This document shows, one piece after another, positions 47,029 through 57,222 of a stretch of DNA of 64,000 nucleotides. The notes beneath the pieces were generated by a model that was not told the origin of the DNA, searched no databases, and worked only from the letters and a program-made list of their open reading frames with translations. The number at the start of each line of letters is the position of its first letter. The stretch's first letter is position 1. A program made the translations under genes and the position numbers. Source of the DNA: Chlorobium sp. (GTDB taxonomy: Bacteria; Bacteroidota; Chlorobiia; Chlorobiales; Chlorobiaceae). The stretch is from contig SZXW01000010.1 in the NCBI GenBank assembly GCA_005862285.1, positions 682,001 to 746,000 on the forward strand, given 5' to 3'.

Positions 47029-49056
47029 ATGCAGAGAAAAGTGTTTCTCATCATCATGGCCGGACTCTTGTCGAGCAGGGGACTTTTCGCTGAAGAACAG
47101 GCGAAAACTTTCATGGGACAGGAAATGATCGTGACGGCGACGAAAACGGAAAATAAAAGGCAGGATATCGCCAATTCCATCATCATTATCGATCAGAAAG
47201 AGATCAATGCGTCCGGTGCTCATACCGTCGGAGAGCTCTTAGAGAACAAAACCGGCATCGATCTCGGCAGCTATGGCAACTATGGCGGAGCTGTTCAGGA
47301 AATCCACATCAGGGGGATGAATGCCGATGGTACCCAGGTTTTTGTAAACGGTGTACGGCAGAATTCCATCTCTTTAGGAACTGCCGACGTTGCAAGAATT
47401 CCTCTTGTCAATATCGAAAAAATTGAAATTGTCAAAGGTTCCGGATCATTGCTGTATGGATCAGGTGCTTCCGGAGGGGTGATAAACATATTCACAAAGA
47501 ACCCGGACAGGAAAAAAATGGACCTCACCCTTACAGCGGAAGGTGGCTCACAGGGGACATATGGATTTTCGCTTGCCCAGGGAATGGCAATCACCGATGA
47601 ACTGGGGTATTTCCTCACATTGGGAAAAAAAGGTACGGAAGGGTTCCGGGATAACAGCGATCTCGATGCAAAAGATGCTTCTCTAAAACTGACCTACCAT
47701 AAGAGCGACAAGCTGAACGTAAGTCTTTTCGGTGATTTTGTTGACAGAGAATACGGTATGCCCGGCGTCACGCCTCCGGCAGGAACCGTTCCCTATTACA
47801 TCGCCGGTCAGGAATACTACAACGGGGAGGCGGCAAGCCTGTTGAACAGGCATGAGGACAGGGACGGCCACGTGGTGCTGCATATCGACGGTAAGGCTTC
47901 CGAGCAGGTAAACTACAGCTTCAAGACCGACTATGCCTATTCACGGAGCTATAACTACAACAGGGATATATTCGGATATTCCAGCTACAAGACTTGGGTG
48001 ACAAACCAGGTTGGAAGTTTTGAAGGCAACATGACGTTCAAACCTGCGAGCGGTTGTGAATTGCTGCTTGGCGGCGAATACACGCATTATGAAAATGAAA
48101 ACAGACAGATCGGAATGAATACTGTCGGCTTGGAAATCCCGGCAACAGAGACCGATTATTTTCATGATCTGCATTCGAGCGCATTGTATATGGAAGCGCA
48201 GTACAGGCCTTTCCGGCTGATCAAATTTCAGACCGGGATCCGTCATGAAGACAACAGCATGTTCAGTGCGAAAAATGTTTTCCGGTACGGAATCGTGCTG
48301 AACCCGACTGAAAAAACCACGGTCAAGTTCAACAGCGGCAGTCATTTCAAGGCTCCCACCATGAACGACCTGTTCTGGCCGGATGACGGTTATACGAAAG
48401 GCAATCCTTCGCTGCAGCCGGAAACAGGCTGGCACACGGACGTTACTCTCGAGCATGAGCTCTGCGACAACGTTTTCGTTACAGCCGGATATTTCCACTG
48501 GAATGTCAAAAACAAGATAGCCTGGGCTGAAGATTCATCGCAGCCCGCATACTACGGATATTACTGGGTGCCGACAAATCTGGATTCGTACAAAGCCGAC
48601 GGCATGGAGCTGAGCGCAAAAGCGGGACTGAATGGCAACCTCACGGTGTCGCTCGATTATACTCTCTTGTATGCAGTCGAGGAAAAAGCCGGCAGTGCAG
48701 AACGCCAGTCGATGTATACACCAAGGCACCAGTTCAGGGCTCAGCTGACATATGATGACAAGCATGGTTTGACGGTATCGCCTTCAATCACGGCCATGGG
48801 CCGGAGGCCATACTACAAAGCCACCAATCCGGGAACCGAAGCGGACCGGTACGTTGCTTCCTACTGGCTTCTAAACCTGAAAGTATCGAAAAAAATCAGT
48901 GACCATTTTTCTCTGTCATTGAGCGCGAACAATCTGTTCGACAGGGACTATGTCACCAGGCTGGAGAATTTTTACGATGCGTATTTCCGTTCGACCCTTT
49001 CACCCTATCCCGGGGCGGGAAGGTCTGTTCTCGCAAGTGTAACATACAAGTACTGA
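47029..49056 (+). CDS. btuB: TonB-dependent corrinoid receptor
   Basis: A 675-residue outer-membrane receptor: signal peptide MQRKVFLIIMAGLLSSRGLFA, TonB-box-like MIVTATKTE, plug domain with GELLENKTGIDLG and IEIVKGSGSLLYGSGASGG, and a 22-strand barrel ending in an aromatic (SVTYKY). The cobalamin riboswitch in its leader makes vitamin B12 or another corrinoid the likely substrate. A longer frame from 46567 overlaps the riboswitch and lacks a signal at its start, so ATG 47029 was chosen. Confidence 0.92.
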   Translation: MQRKVFLIIMAGLLSSRGLFAEEQAKTFMGQEMIVTATKTENKRQDIANSIIIIDQKEINASGAHTVGELLENKTGIDLGSYGNYGGAVQEIHIRGMNADGTQVFVNGVRQNSISLGTADVARIPLVNIEKIEIVKGSGSLLYGSGASGGVINIFTKNPDRKKMDLTLTAEGGSQGTYGFSLAQGMAITDELGYFLTLGKKGTEGFRDNSDLDAKDASLKLTYHKSDKLNVSLFGDFVDREYGMPGVTPPAGTVPYYIAGQEYYNGEAASLLNRHEDRDGHVVLHIDGKASEQVNYSFKTDYAYSRSYNYNRDIFGYSSYKTWVTNQVGSFEGNMTFKPASGCELLLGGEYTHYENENRQIGMNTVGLEIPATETDYFHDLHSSALYMEAQYRPFRLIKFQTGIRHEDNSMFSAKNVFRYGIVLNPTEKTTVKFNSGSHFKAPTMNDLFWPDDGYTKGNPSLQPETGWHTDVTLEHELCDNVFVTAGYFHWNVKNKIAWAEDSSQPAYYGYYWVPTNLDSYKADGMELSAKAGLNGNLTVSLDYTLLYAVEEKAGSAERQSMYTPRHQFRAQLTYDDKHGLTVSPSITAMGRRPYYKATNPGTEADRYVASYWLLNLKVSKKISDHFSLSLSANNLFDRDYVTRLENFYDAYFRSTLSPYPGAGRSVLASVTYKY

Positions 49057-49122
49057 TTATTAATGTTATTAATGTTATTAATACAATAAAAACAGGTCAT
49101 AAAGCAATTTCGAAAAGAGGTT

Positions 49123-49212
49123 TGTCATTCCGCAATGAAGCGTAGCGGAATGAAGAATCTATGTTATCACTATAAAAGGATTTATGGATTCTTCGCTTTG
49201 CTCAGAATGACA
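49123..49212. repeat. 90-bp dispersed hairpin element
   Basis: The ends TGTCATTC (49123) and GAATGACA (49212) are inverted copies, and inside them GAAGAATC pairs with GATTCTTC. This is the TGTCATTC...GAATGACA type of intergenic hairpin common in many bacterial genomes. Just upstream is ATTAATGTT repeated in short tandem. Confidence 0.7.
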
Positions 49213-49291
49213 CAATCAGAGCTATTATTGCTCACAAAGATTTTCAGTGTTAATCGCCGGAGTAATCTGAACAATGAAATGCATAAAGTAG

Positions 49292-50791
49292 ATGCATAGC
49301 GAAAAAAAATACCGTTCCCTTGCCGTTCTGGGAACAGGTTCCGATGTAGGCAAGAGCGTCGTGGCTGCGGCGCTATGCCGTATGTTCAGCAACGCAGGCA
49401 TCGATGTCGCTCCGTTCAAGGCGCAGAACATGTCGAACAACTCCGGCGTCACACCTGACGGCCTCGAGATGGGACGGGCCCAGATTGTTCAGGCGGAAGC
49501 CGCAAGGGTCGTGCCTTCTGCCGATATGAACCCTGTGCTCCTGAAGCCCGATTCCGATACCGGTGCCCAGGTGGTGCTGCAGGGCAGGGTATGCAGCCAG
49601 GAAACAGCCCGGAACTATTTCAGGGATACCGGGTTCTGGGCAGACGCTGCATTTGAAAGCCTTGGACGGTTGATGATGAGGCATGAACTGCTGGTTATCG
49701 AAGGCGCGGGATCATGTGCCGAAATGAACCTTTATCAGAGGGATTTCGTGAATTTCAGGACGGCAAAAGCTGCCGGGGCTTCAGTTGTGCTTGTTGCCGA
49801 TATTGACAGGGGCGGAGTGTTTGCACAGGTTGCCGGCACCCTGTCAATCATTCCTCCCGAAGACCGTGAACTGGTCAAAGGCGTCATCATCAACCGCTTC
49901 CGGGGCGATATCGCCCTTTTCCGTGACGGGGCCGCCATGATCGAATCGATGACCGGAGTGCCTGTTCTTGGCGTAATCCCTTATTTCCGGAGGTTTGCCG
50001 TCGATGCCGAAGATGCCGTTCCTCTCGAATCGAAGGTCGATCCGGCCGGAGAGCCCGATCCTGGAAAAACGGGAATTGCGGTTATCTATTTTCCGCATAT
50101 TTCAAATTTCACCGATTTTTCCGGGCTCGAACGTAACCCTTCGGTGGAACTTCACTATCTCCATTACCCTCGTTCCCTCTCCCGATACAAGGTTCTGGTC
50201 CTGCCGGGATCGAAAAACGTGCGTGGGGATCTCGATTGGCTTAGAAAGCTTGGCTGGGAAAAGGAGATTGAGTCGTTCAGGCAGAAGGGCGGCGTCATCA
50301 TGGGTATCTGCGGCGGATACCAGATGCTTGGCAACACTGTTGCCGATCCGTCCGGGGTGGAAAGCGTGCCCGGGACAAGCCGGGGACTTGGCCTGCTCGA
50401 TATCGAGACGGCCCTCGAAAAAGAGAAGTGCCTCTGCAACTCGAGGGGGGCGATTTTTGGCAGTGAAACGGCAGTTCAGGGATATGAAATCCATATGGGC
50501 AAAACCACCGTATCAGCTTCTTGCATGCCTTTTCTGAGTGTTTCGGAAAGGAACGGAAATCATGTGCAAGACTATGACGGTGCGGTGAGCCCTGACGGAC
50601 GGGTGTTCGGCACCTACTTCCATGGATTTTTCGATCAGCCGGGGGCCCGCCGCTGGTTCCTGTCGTTTGTCGATCCTTCGCATCCGGACAGGGAGGATGA
50701 AGAGGACGGAGAAGATCCGTATGAACGGCTTGCCGCTCATTTTTCCAGTAATCTTGATCTCGAAAAGCTTTTCAGCATAATCATGCAATGA
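49292..50791 (+). CDS. cobQ: Cobyric acid synthase
   Basis: A 499-residue glutamine amidotransferase that amidates side chains of adenosylcobyrinic a,c-diamide. The N-terminal dethiobiotin-synthetase-like ATPase domain has GTGSDVGKS and the CobQ block [16 protein letters not shown]; the C-terminal class I amidotransferase domain has the catalytic Cys in [10 protein letters not shown] and the FGTYFHGFF His loop. It is the first gene of cobQ-cobO-btuC-btuD-cbiR. Confidence 0.95.
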   Translation: MHSEKKYRSLAVLGTGSDVGKSVVAAALCRMFSNAGIDVAPFKAQNMSNNSGVTPDGLEMGRAQIVQAEAARVVPSADMNPVLLKPDSDTGAQVVLQGRVCSQETARNYFRDTGFWADAAFESLGRLMMRHELLVIEGAGSCAEMNLYQRDFVNFRTAKAAGASVVLVADIDRGGVFAQVAGTLSIIPPEDRELVKGVIINRFRGDIALFRDGAAMIESMTGVPVLGVIPYFRRFAVDAEDAVPLESKVDPAGEPDPGKTGIAVIYFPHISNFTDFSGLERNPSVELHYLHYPRSLSRYKVLVLPGSKNVRGDLDWLRKLGWEKEIESFRQKGGVIMGICGGYQMLGNTVADPSGVESVPGTSRGLGLLDIETALEKEKCLCNSRGAIFGSETAVQGYEIHMGKTTVSASCMPFLSVSERNGNHVQDYDGAVSPDGRVFGTYFHGFFDQPGARRWFLSFVDPSHPDREDEEDGEDPYERLAAHFSSNLDLEKLFSIIMQ

Positions 50792-50846
50792 GCTTCCATA
50801 AAAACTCTCTATTTTCAATCGGTTCAGTAACAAACCAGAAACAGAA

Positions 50847-51374
50847 ATGAAACAACGGAGAATTCTTCTTTTTACCGGTCACGGAAAAGGAAAAAGCACG
50901 GCGGCTTTCGGTATGCTTTCGCGTGCGCTTGGCCACGGTATGCGTGCAAAGGTTATCCAGTTCGTGAAATCTGATGATTCGGTTGGGGAACAGAAGTTTT
51001 TCAGCCGGTTTGACTCGGTAAGCTGGGAACAGTTCGGCAGGGGATTTCTGCCGCGCGATCCTCATAGCCCGGAAATGGAAATGCACCGGAAGGCTGCACA
51101 GGAGGGACTCGATGCCGCAATTGCCGCCCTCGGTTCCAGCGATTACGATTTTCTGCTGCTTGATGAGGTTTGTTTCGCGCTCAGCAGAGGTCTCATTGCA
51201 ATCGAACCGCTTCTTCAGGCACTCCGCTCAGCGGAGGACGGAAAGATTGTCGTTCTGACCGGCCGGGATGCTCCCGAAGCATTGATCGAAGCGGCTGATA
51301 CCGTCACTGAAATGAAAATGGTCAAACATGCCTTTGAAAAAGGTATTCCCGCCCAGGACGGGGTTGAAAACTGA
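50847..51374 (+). CDS. cobO: Cob(I)yrinic acid a,c-diamide adenosyltransferase
   Basis: 175 residues of the CobO/BtuR family with P-loop FTGHGKGKSTAAFG, a second block DFLLLDEVCFALSRGLI and the closing VLTGRDAPEALIEAADTVTEMK. It attaches the 5'-deoxyadenosyl group to Co(I) corrinoids, serving both synthesis and salvage. Fifty-five bases after cobQ; the permease gene follows after five. Confidence 0.93.
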   Translation: MKQRRILLFTGHGKGKSTAAFGMLSRALGHGMRAKVIQFVKSDDSVGEQKFFSRFDSVSWEQFGRGFLPRDPHSPEMEMHRKAAQEGLDAAIAALGSSDYDFLLLDEVCFALSRGLIAIEPLLQALRSAEDGKIVVLTGRDAPEALIEAADTVTEMKMVKHAFEKGIPAQDGVEN

Positions 51375-51379
51375 GAATA

Positions 51380-52408
51380 ATGGATAATGAGATTTGTGCA
51401 GACAACCGGTTTACCGGGAAAGCCCGTTCGAAGGAGAGGCTGAGGCTGCTGCTTTTTCTCTGCGCTGTGCCGCTCCTGCTCATTTTTTCGTTAATGCTCG
51501 GCCCTTCGGGGATTGGCTTGCCGGATACTCAGACCGGTGCCGGCAATGCCATCATATATCTCCGTCTCGGTCGTCTGCTGATGGGTATGATCACCGGTGC
51601 GGCACTTGCCGCTTCAGGTGTCGTTTTTCAGGCACTGCTCCGCAACCCGCTTGCAGAGCCCTATGTACTCGGAGTCAGCGGCGGTGCCGGGCTCGGGGCG
51701 ACGCTCTGCATCCTTGCCGGATCGGGGCTGCTTTCTACACTCGGTCTTCCGGTAATCGCTTTTGCAGCTGCCGTTCTGACTCTGATGCTCGTGTACGGTA
51801 TCGCGAGCCAGGGTTCCGGCGGACATCCTTCGGTGTACAGCCTGATCCTTAGTGGTGTCATCGTCAGCTCGATCTGCTCGAGCATCATCATGTTTCTTGT
51901 TTCGACAGCCAGCGTCGAGGGCCTGCACAACGTCATCTGGTGGATGCTCGGCAGCCTCCAGCCGGTTTCAGGCGATCAGCAGCTTCTTTCGGCGCTGTTC
52001 GTGGCACTTTCCCTTTTCGGGATCTGGATGCTTTCTCCGCGTCTGAATGCCCTTTCCCTCGGCAGGGAGACGGCTCACTACCAGGGCGTGAATGCCGATG
52101 CGGTCATCATTTCAGGTTTGCTTCTGGCAACCCTTCTTGCCGCGACGGCGGTATCGCTTTCCGGCATGATCGGTTTTGTGGGGCTTATCGTTCCCCATGT
52201 CATGCGTGCGCTGTTTGGTCCGGACCACCGGCGGCTTGTGCCTCTCGCTTCGATCGGAGGCGGTACTTTTCTTGTTGTCTGCGATGCAGTTGCCCGCACT
52301 CTTCTCGCACCGGTCGAAATTCCTGTCGGCGTCATAACCGCACTTGCCGGCGGTCCGTTTTTTCTCGTTATCCTCCAGCGGAGGATGAAACAAGCCTGGA
52401 TCGCATGA
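51380..52408 (+). CDS. btuC: FecCD/BtuC-type ABC permease
   Basis: A 342-residue permease with about ten membrane helices. It shows GMITGAALAASGVVFQALLRNPLAEPYVLGVSGGAGLG (opening part GMITGAALAASG) and the coupling region SGMIGFVGLIVPHVMR, standard for the BtuC/FhuB family. It would import corrinoid delivered by BtuF. The stop TGA is one base from the btuD start. Confidence 0.9.
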   Translation: MDNEICADNRFTGKARSKERLRLLLFLCAVPLLLIFSLMLGPSGIGLPDTQTGAGNAIIYLRLGRLLMGMITGAALAASGVVFQALLRNPLAEPYVLGVSGGAGLGATLCILAGSGLLSTLGLPVIAFAAAVLTLMLVYGIASQGSGGHPSVYSLILSGVIVSSICSSIIMFLVSTASVEGLHNVIWWMLGSLQPVSGDQQLLSALFVALSLFGIWMLSPRLNALSLGRETAHYQGVNADAVIISGLLLATLLAATAVSLSGMIGFVGLIVPHVMRALFGPDHRRLVPLASIGGGTFLVVCDAVARTLLAPVEIPVGVITALAGGPFFLVILQRRMKQAWIA

Positions 52409-52409
52409 C

Positions 52410-53681
52410 ATGGAAAATGATGCTCTGACATTCACCAACGTTTCGTCCGGTTACAAACACCGCAAAGTCCTCGATAACGTTTCCTTCACGGTAAAGGAAG
52501 GGGAATTCGTTTCGCTTATCGGGCCGAACGGGTGCGGAAAGAGCACACTCCTGAAAACAGCATCATCCCTGCTGAAACCACTTTCAGGCAAGGTTGAGCT
52601 GTTCGGCAGGGATGTCATGCATATCAAACCACAGGTCAGGGCATCTCTGCTCGGGGTGGTGCCCCAGAAAATCGAGACGCCGATGGCCTTTACCGTCAGC
52701 GAGATCGTCATGAACGGCAGGATCAGCCTGTCGGGACGCTGGGGTGCTTTTTCCGGCCGTGATCATGACGTCGTCGAGCGATGCATGATCTATACCGATG
52801 TTTCTTCGCTCAGGGACCGTTACTTCACCGAACTGAGCGGGGGAGAGCAGCAGCGGGTCGCCCTTGCCATGGTTCTGGCCCAGGAACCGAGAATGATCAT
52901 GCTCGATGAATCGATCTCCCATCTCGATATCAACCATCGCCAGGAAGTTCTCCAGATCCTCATGAACCTCAACCGGGAAAAACAGATGACCATCGTCCTG
53001 GTGAGCCATGATCTCACGCTTTCAGCCGGTATTTCCGACCGTTTTCTGCTGATGGAGTCGGGATCGCTGGTCAAGGCTGGAACTCCGGCCGAAGTGCTCG
53101 AACCTGAACTGCTCAGCAGGGTTTACCATTGCGATCTTCATGTGCAGCAGGACCCTTATACCGGATTTATCCAGGTTTCGGGCGCACTCGATACGCTGAG
53201 GCGGCGGAAACGCCTTGGAAAGCAGGTCCATGTGATAGCGGGCGGCGGCAGTGGAATAGAGCTTTACCGGCGCCTGCTGATCGACGGGTTCGAGGTGAGT
53301 ACCGGCGTGCTCAACCGCCTCGATTCCGATGCCGAAGCTGCAAGGGCGCTCAGCATACCTGCCGTGCTCGAACAGCCGTTTTCACCTGTAGGCCATGAAG
53401 CTTTTGAAAGCGCTCTCCGGATGATCGATGCCTGTGATTGCCTGTTGGTAAGCCAGGTCCCTTTCGGCTCGGGCAATCTGATCAACCTGAAACTTGCCGA
53501 AACAGCTCTCGAAAAGGGCAAAGCGGTTTACCTTTCTGCCGGTATCGAAGAGAGGGACTATACCGCTGGAAAAGCAGCAAATGCTCTGTTTCTCTCATTG
53601 CTCGGCAAAGGCGCGAAACCGTGGGGGAATATTCATGACCTGATGGCAATGCTGCATGCCGGCACTGAACAATCCGTTTAA
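52410..53681 (+). CDS. btuD: Corrinoid ABC ATPase with extra C-terminal domain
   Basis: The first ~250 residues are an ABC ATPase: Walker [10 protein letters not shown], signature LSGGEQQRV, Walker [13 protein letters not shown], where Ser replaces the usual Pro of DEP. A further ~165 residues (from [18 protein letters not shown]) form a separate Rossmann-like domain with GGGSG and [17 protein letters not shown] motifs, absent from E. coli BtuD (about 250 residues). The C-terminal part may bind corrinoid or nucleotide and regulate import; this is inference. Confidence 0.88.
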   Translation: MENDALTFTNVSSGYKHRKVLDNVSFTVKEGEFVSLIGPNGCGKSTLLKTASSLLKPLSGKVELFGRDVMHIKPQVRASLLGVVPQKIETPMAFTVSEIVMNGRISLSGRWGAFSGRDHDVVERCMIYTDVSSLRDRYFTELSGGEQQRVALAMVLAQEPRMIMLDESISHLDINHRQEVLQILMNLNREKQMTIVLVSHDLTLSAGISDRFLLMESGSLVKAGTPAEVLEPELLSRVYHCDLHVQQDPYTGFIQVSGALDTLRRRKRLGKQVHVIAGGGSGIELYRRLLIDGFEVSTGVLNRLDSDAEAARALSIPAVLEQPFSPVGHEAFESALRMIDACDCLLVSQVPFGSGNLINLKLAETALEKGKAVYLSAGIEERDYTAGKAANALFLSLLGKGAKPWGNIHDLMAMLHAGTEQSV

Positions 53682-53686
53682 AACCC

Positions 53687-54487
53687 ATGAACAGCAAACT
53701 ACGTTTTCCTTTCAGGTTCGGAACCACTTCCTATATCATTCCGGACGAAATCATTCCGAATGTCGAGTTCCTGAAAGACAAGGTGGACGATATCGAGCTG
53801 GTGCTTTTTGAATCCGATGAATTCAGCAACCTTCCTTCGCCGGGCGACATCCGGAAGCTGAATAACCTCGCCGAAGAAGGCTACCTGACCTATTCGGTGC
53901 ACCTGCCTCTCGATGTCTATCTCGGCCATGTCGACCGGAAGGAACGTGAGCGATCGGTTGCAAAATGCCTGAGAGTGATCGACTGCTGCCGTAGTCTGCA
54001 GAAATCCGCATTTGTGATGCATTTTGAAGCCGGGAACGGGATCGACATCAATGCTTTTACTCCTGGAGAACAGCTGCGGTTTGTCGAGAGGGTGAGGGAA
54101 TCAGTATCGATGCTTCTCCGGGAAAGCGGTGAAGAGGCCTCAGCATTCTGTGCAGAAAACCTCAGTTACCCATTCGAACTTGTCTGGCCGGTTGTCGATG
54201 AATATAGCCTCTCGATCACGCTCGATGTGGGACATCTCGAATTTTACGGTTTTCCTGCAAAACAGCATCTTGAACGTTACCTCGATCGCACAAGGGTGCT
54301 GCATATGCACGGTACGTTTGATGGAAAGGACCACAATTCGCTTGCTTTCATGAACCCTGAAACGCTCGGCATGGTTATGACGGCGCTTCATGAAAATCCC
54401 GTACCTGAAAGAGTGTTCACCATGGAAATCTTCTCGGAGGATGATTTTATGAGCTCATGCAAAACAGTGGAGCGTTTTTTAAGGTGA
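53687..54487 (+). CDS. cbiR: Cobamide-remodelling phosphodiesterase, CbiR-like
   Basis: A 266-residue AP-endonuclease-2-superfamily TIM barrel with likely metal ligands in [34 protein letters not shown] and FTMEIF. Proteins of this type beside corrinoid transport genes include CbiR of Akkermansia muciniphila, which hydrolyses the nucleotide loop of imported cobamides to cobinamide phosphate so that a preferred lower ligand can be attached. The gene follows btuD by five bases, and cobU/cobT/cobS for rebuilding the loop are encoded 6-8 kb downstream. Confidence 0.82.
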   Translation: MNSKLRFPFRFGTTSYIIPDEIIPNVEFLKDKVDDIELVLFESDEFSNLPSPGDIRKLNNLAEEGYLTYSVHLPLDVYLGHVDRKERERSVAKCLRVIDCCRSLQKSAFVMHFEAGNGIDINAFTPGEQLRFVERVRESVSMLLRESGEEASAFCAENLSYPFELVWPVVDEYSLSITLDVGHLEFYGFPAKQHLERYLDRTRVLHMHGTFDGKDHNSLAFMNPETLGMVMTALHENPVPERVFTMEIFSEDDFMSSCKTVERFLR

Positions 54488-54505
54488 ACTTCATCCGTAG
54501 CACTT

Positions 54506-57199
54506 TTATTCCTGGCTTTTTTCTCCCTGAGGCATGGCTGATTTCTGCACGGGTGCCGGAATGGCAACCGTAATATCGATATCGAACAGATAATCGTTTT
54601 TGATATTCACCGTCCTCGCTTCGGCATTTTCTGTCGGTCTTCCGGTAACGGAAACAGGTTTGAGCAGATATTGGCCCGAACGAAGGCCGTCAGCTCGGTA
54701 ATAGCCGAACTCGTTTGTCGAAAATGTAGCAACGGTGTTGTTTTTCGAGTCGAAAAGGACCAGCGTGCCGTCTGCAACTCCATTACCGGAAGGATCGAGA
54801 AGCCTGCCGGCAATGCCGTATTCTGCATGGACAGGAATGCTGACGTTTGTTATCGAGCCGTTTTTAACCTGGACCTTGATCTCTTTTTTATCGAGCGACA
54901 GCTCCATCGGCAGTTTTTCAGGATCGACGGAAAAATCATAGATACCGGGTTTCAGGTTGCCTACAAAAAAGCTTCCGTCAATCTGGCGTTGATCAAATTT
55001 CAAACCATTGATCAGAATTCCAACATCGTTGATATCCGATGGCTTCAGGCTTGTTTCTCCTTCGATGGCGAGCGATCCGGCAAGACCGCCTCGGGTAGTG
55101 CTGATCGTAGATCGATTGACCGGGTAAAAGCGTTTGCCAGAAAAACCGAGGTCCCAGTTCAGTGTGAAGGATATGAAATGAAGTGCATTGTTGGGCACGA
55201 GAGGTGTCTGGTAATACTCTTTCGTCAGGATAAGGTTCCGGGCATTGTTCATGTTGTAGCTGTATTGAACACTGAAGTGCATTCCGGCATTGATATATTT
55301 GTTCCACATGCCTGAAAAGCCGATTTTTCCGTCGGATTGCGAGATGCCAAGTTCGAAAAGGTCATATCGGCTGCTTCGTGGGTAGATGTCGAAATACATT
55401 CCTGTTACCTTGCTTCCGGTTTCAACGGCATACTCTCCGAACAATCTGGCTTTGTAACTGTCACCGATATCCTGGTAGTAGTCAAGCAGTACTCTCTTTT
55501 TCTCATAACTCAACCTCATATCACTTATAGCCGAGAACCGTATATCTGCTTCATACCGGTAATCTTTGTCATCATCGGGTATTGCGGAAAGCCGAAGTGG
55601 CTGAAACGGAGAGAAATAGATGCCGGGGAGAAGATATCGGCGAGTTTCGATACTGTTTTCCCTTGTCAGTCTTCCGTTCAGCAGCAGGGTGAGTTGATTG
55701 AAAGGGTTTATCGAGGACCTCAGCCAGTTATCCTGCTGTTCAACAGTGCTGTTGTTTAAGAACCCCGCATCTTTTCTGGTGGTCCAGAACGATATATTCC
55801 AGCCTTTTCCTCTGCCTTCAAGCCGAATGTCGGTTCCGTAACGGTTGTTCGAACGTGCGCCGTAAAGGGCCGCGATCCAGTTCGATGCAAGTGACACGAC
55901 GCTTCCGGCAAGCAGGTTTTCCGAGCCGGTCAGCGGATCATACACGCCTCCCGCTTCAAGCGTAATACGGTTGCTGAGCCCGTACTGGATATGTCCGAAA
56001 CCGGTATTGCCATTATAAAGTGAACTGGACGAGCCGGTAGTGTTATCGATCAGGGGATTGCCGGTTCGTCCGAAACCGCCCCTAACCATCAGTTCTCCCC
56101 CGGGAAGGCTCCGGTTGAAGACCGACTGGGTAAAGTTGAGAATGGCAAATGGTTTTTCCTGAAGGGATCGTTCGTAAATATAAACTTCTGTCTTGCGCAG
56201 ATCGGTTGACATGCGTACGTTTTCAAAAATAAAACGGCCGTCGAATCCAATCCTCTGACGTGCGGTAACTCTGCCGTCAAAACGGAGTTCCGCTATACCG
56301 GCAGGCGGACCGCTGCCTTCTACGTTCCGCTGCAACTGACGGTCGAACGTAATGAAGATATCGGTGTCTCCTCCTGCAGATACATCGAGATGGTTGTAGA
56401 TATTGCGGTTGTTCAAGGCAAACTGGCCGCCCGTAAAATATTGCTCGCCAAGCAGGGTGTAGATTCCCGTTATTCCCGTACCGAGCCTGAAAGCGATGTG
56501 GTCTGAAAACGTGGTCCAGTGGTATCTGGTCAGTTCCATTTTCTTCTGCGGATCTCCTTCACAGGTCATATCCCATACTCCACCAGCTACTCTTCCTCCC
56601 GTGTCGAGTTTGATATGGCTGTTGGTTGTGCCATCAAAATCGCGTTCCATGTTGGAGTCCAGGGATATGAACGAAAGGGAGCTTCCGGGTGCCTTTATAT
56701 CCGGTTTTGAAGCAATCACGTTAGGCTTTCCTGATTTTTCGACAGGTGCCCAGGGAATGTCAAGCTGTATTGCAAATTGTGAGGTATCGAAGGCACCTTT
56801 GATAAAAAAGCTTTTTTTCAGTGAGGATAGAGAAATGAAAGATGATCCGGCAATTATTTTCAATTCACTGTTATTGAACGTAACCGTGCCTATCGAGGTT
56901 ACAAAACGGCTGTTTGTAGTGCCTGAAAGTTTTTCCTCCCTCAAGTGGCTTTGTTCGAGAAACCATGCATAGGGAATCCAGTAATCCTGGCCTGCCTTGT
57001 AAATTGTATGATCTCCACCCGACCAGCTGTTGAAATAGATGGCGGCAGCCATTTCTTCAGTATTGTTTTTTTCCTCTTCAGGCAGTTGCTGTATCTCGTT
57101 TTTCTGCGGGGTATCGCTGCAATGTGCAACCTGCGGTGCAAAAGCAAGGAAAAGGGCCGTACCCAGGGCCAAAAACTTTGCAAGACGCTTGTCGAACAT
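54506..57199 (-). CDS. Usher-like outer-membrane beta-barrel protein
   Basis: 897 residues with a signal peptide (MFDKRLAKFLALGTALFLAFAPQVAHC). The middle is dominated by alternating aromatic/polar strands typical of a large beta-barrel, and the C-terminal ~170 residues hold a Cna-B/carboxypeptidase-regulatory-like beta-sandwich (GIAGRLLDPSGNGVADGTLV; FGYYRADGLRSGQYLLKPV). Last gene of an operon with a PapD-like chaperone and two pilin-like subunits, it occupies the usher position. Classical FimD signatures are not clear, so it may be a divergent usher type. Confidence 0.65.
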   Translation of the reverse strand: MFDKRLAKFLALGTALFLAFAPQVAHCSDTPQKNEIQQLPEEEKNNTEEMAAAIYFNSWSGGDHTIYKAGQDYWIPYAWFLEQSHLREEKLSGTTNSRFVTSIGTVTFNNSELKIIAGSSFISLSSLKKSFFIKGAFDTSQFAIQLDIPWAPVEKSGKPNVIASKPDIKAPGSSLSFISLDSNMERDFDGTTNSHIKLDTGGRVAGGVWDMTCEGDPQKKMELTRYHWTTFSDHIAFRLGTGITGIYTLLGEQYFTGGQFALNNRNIYNHLDVSAGGDTDIFITFDRQLQRNVEGSGPPAGIAELRFDGRVTARQRIGFDGRFIFENVRMSTDLRKTEVYIYERSLQEKPFAILNFTQSVFNRSLPGGELMVRGGFGRTGNPLIDNTTGSSSSLYNGNTGFGHIQYGLSNRITLEAGGVYDPLTGSENLLAGSVVSLASNWIAALYGARSNNRYGTDIRLEGRGKGWNISFWTTRKDAGFLNNSTVEQQDNWLRSSINPFNQLTLLLNGRLTRENSIETRRYLLPGIYFSPFQPLRLSAIPDDDKDYRYEADIRFSAISDMRLSYEKKRVLLDYYQDIGDSYKARLFGEYAVETGSKVTGMYFDIYPRSSRYDLFELGISQSDGKIGFSGMWNKYINAGMHFSVQYSYNMNNARNLILTKEYYQTPLVPNNALHFISFTLNWDLGFSGKRFYPVNRSTISTTRGGLAGSLAIEGETSLKPSDINDVGILINGLKFDQRQIDGSFFVGNLKPGIYDFSVDPEKLPMELSLDKKEIKVQVKNGSITNVSIPVHAEYGIAGRLLDPSGNGVADGTLVLFDSKNNTVATFSTNEFGYYRADGLRSGQYLLKPVSVTGRPTENAEARTVNIKNDYLFDIDITVAIPAPVQKSAMPQGEKSQE

Positions 57200-57222
57200 C
57201 GGGGGATGCTGTTTGAACAGGT

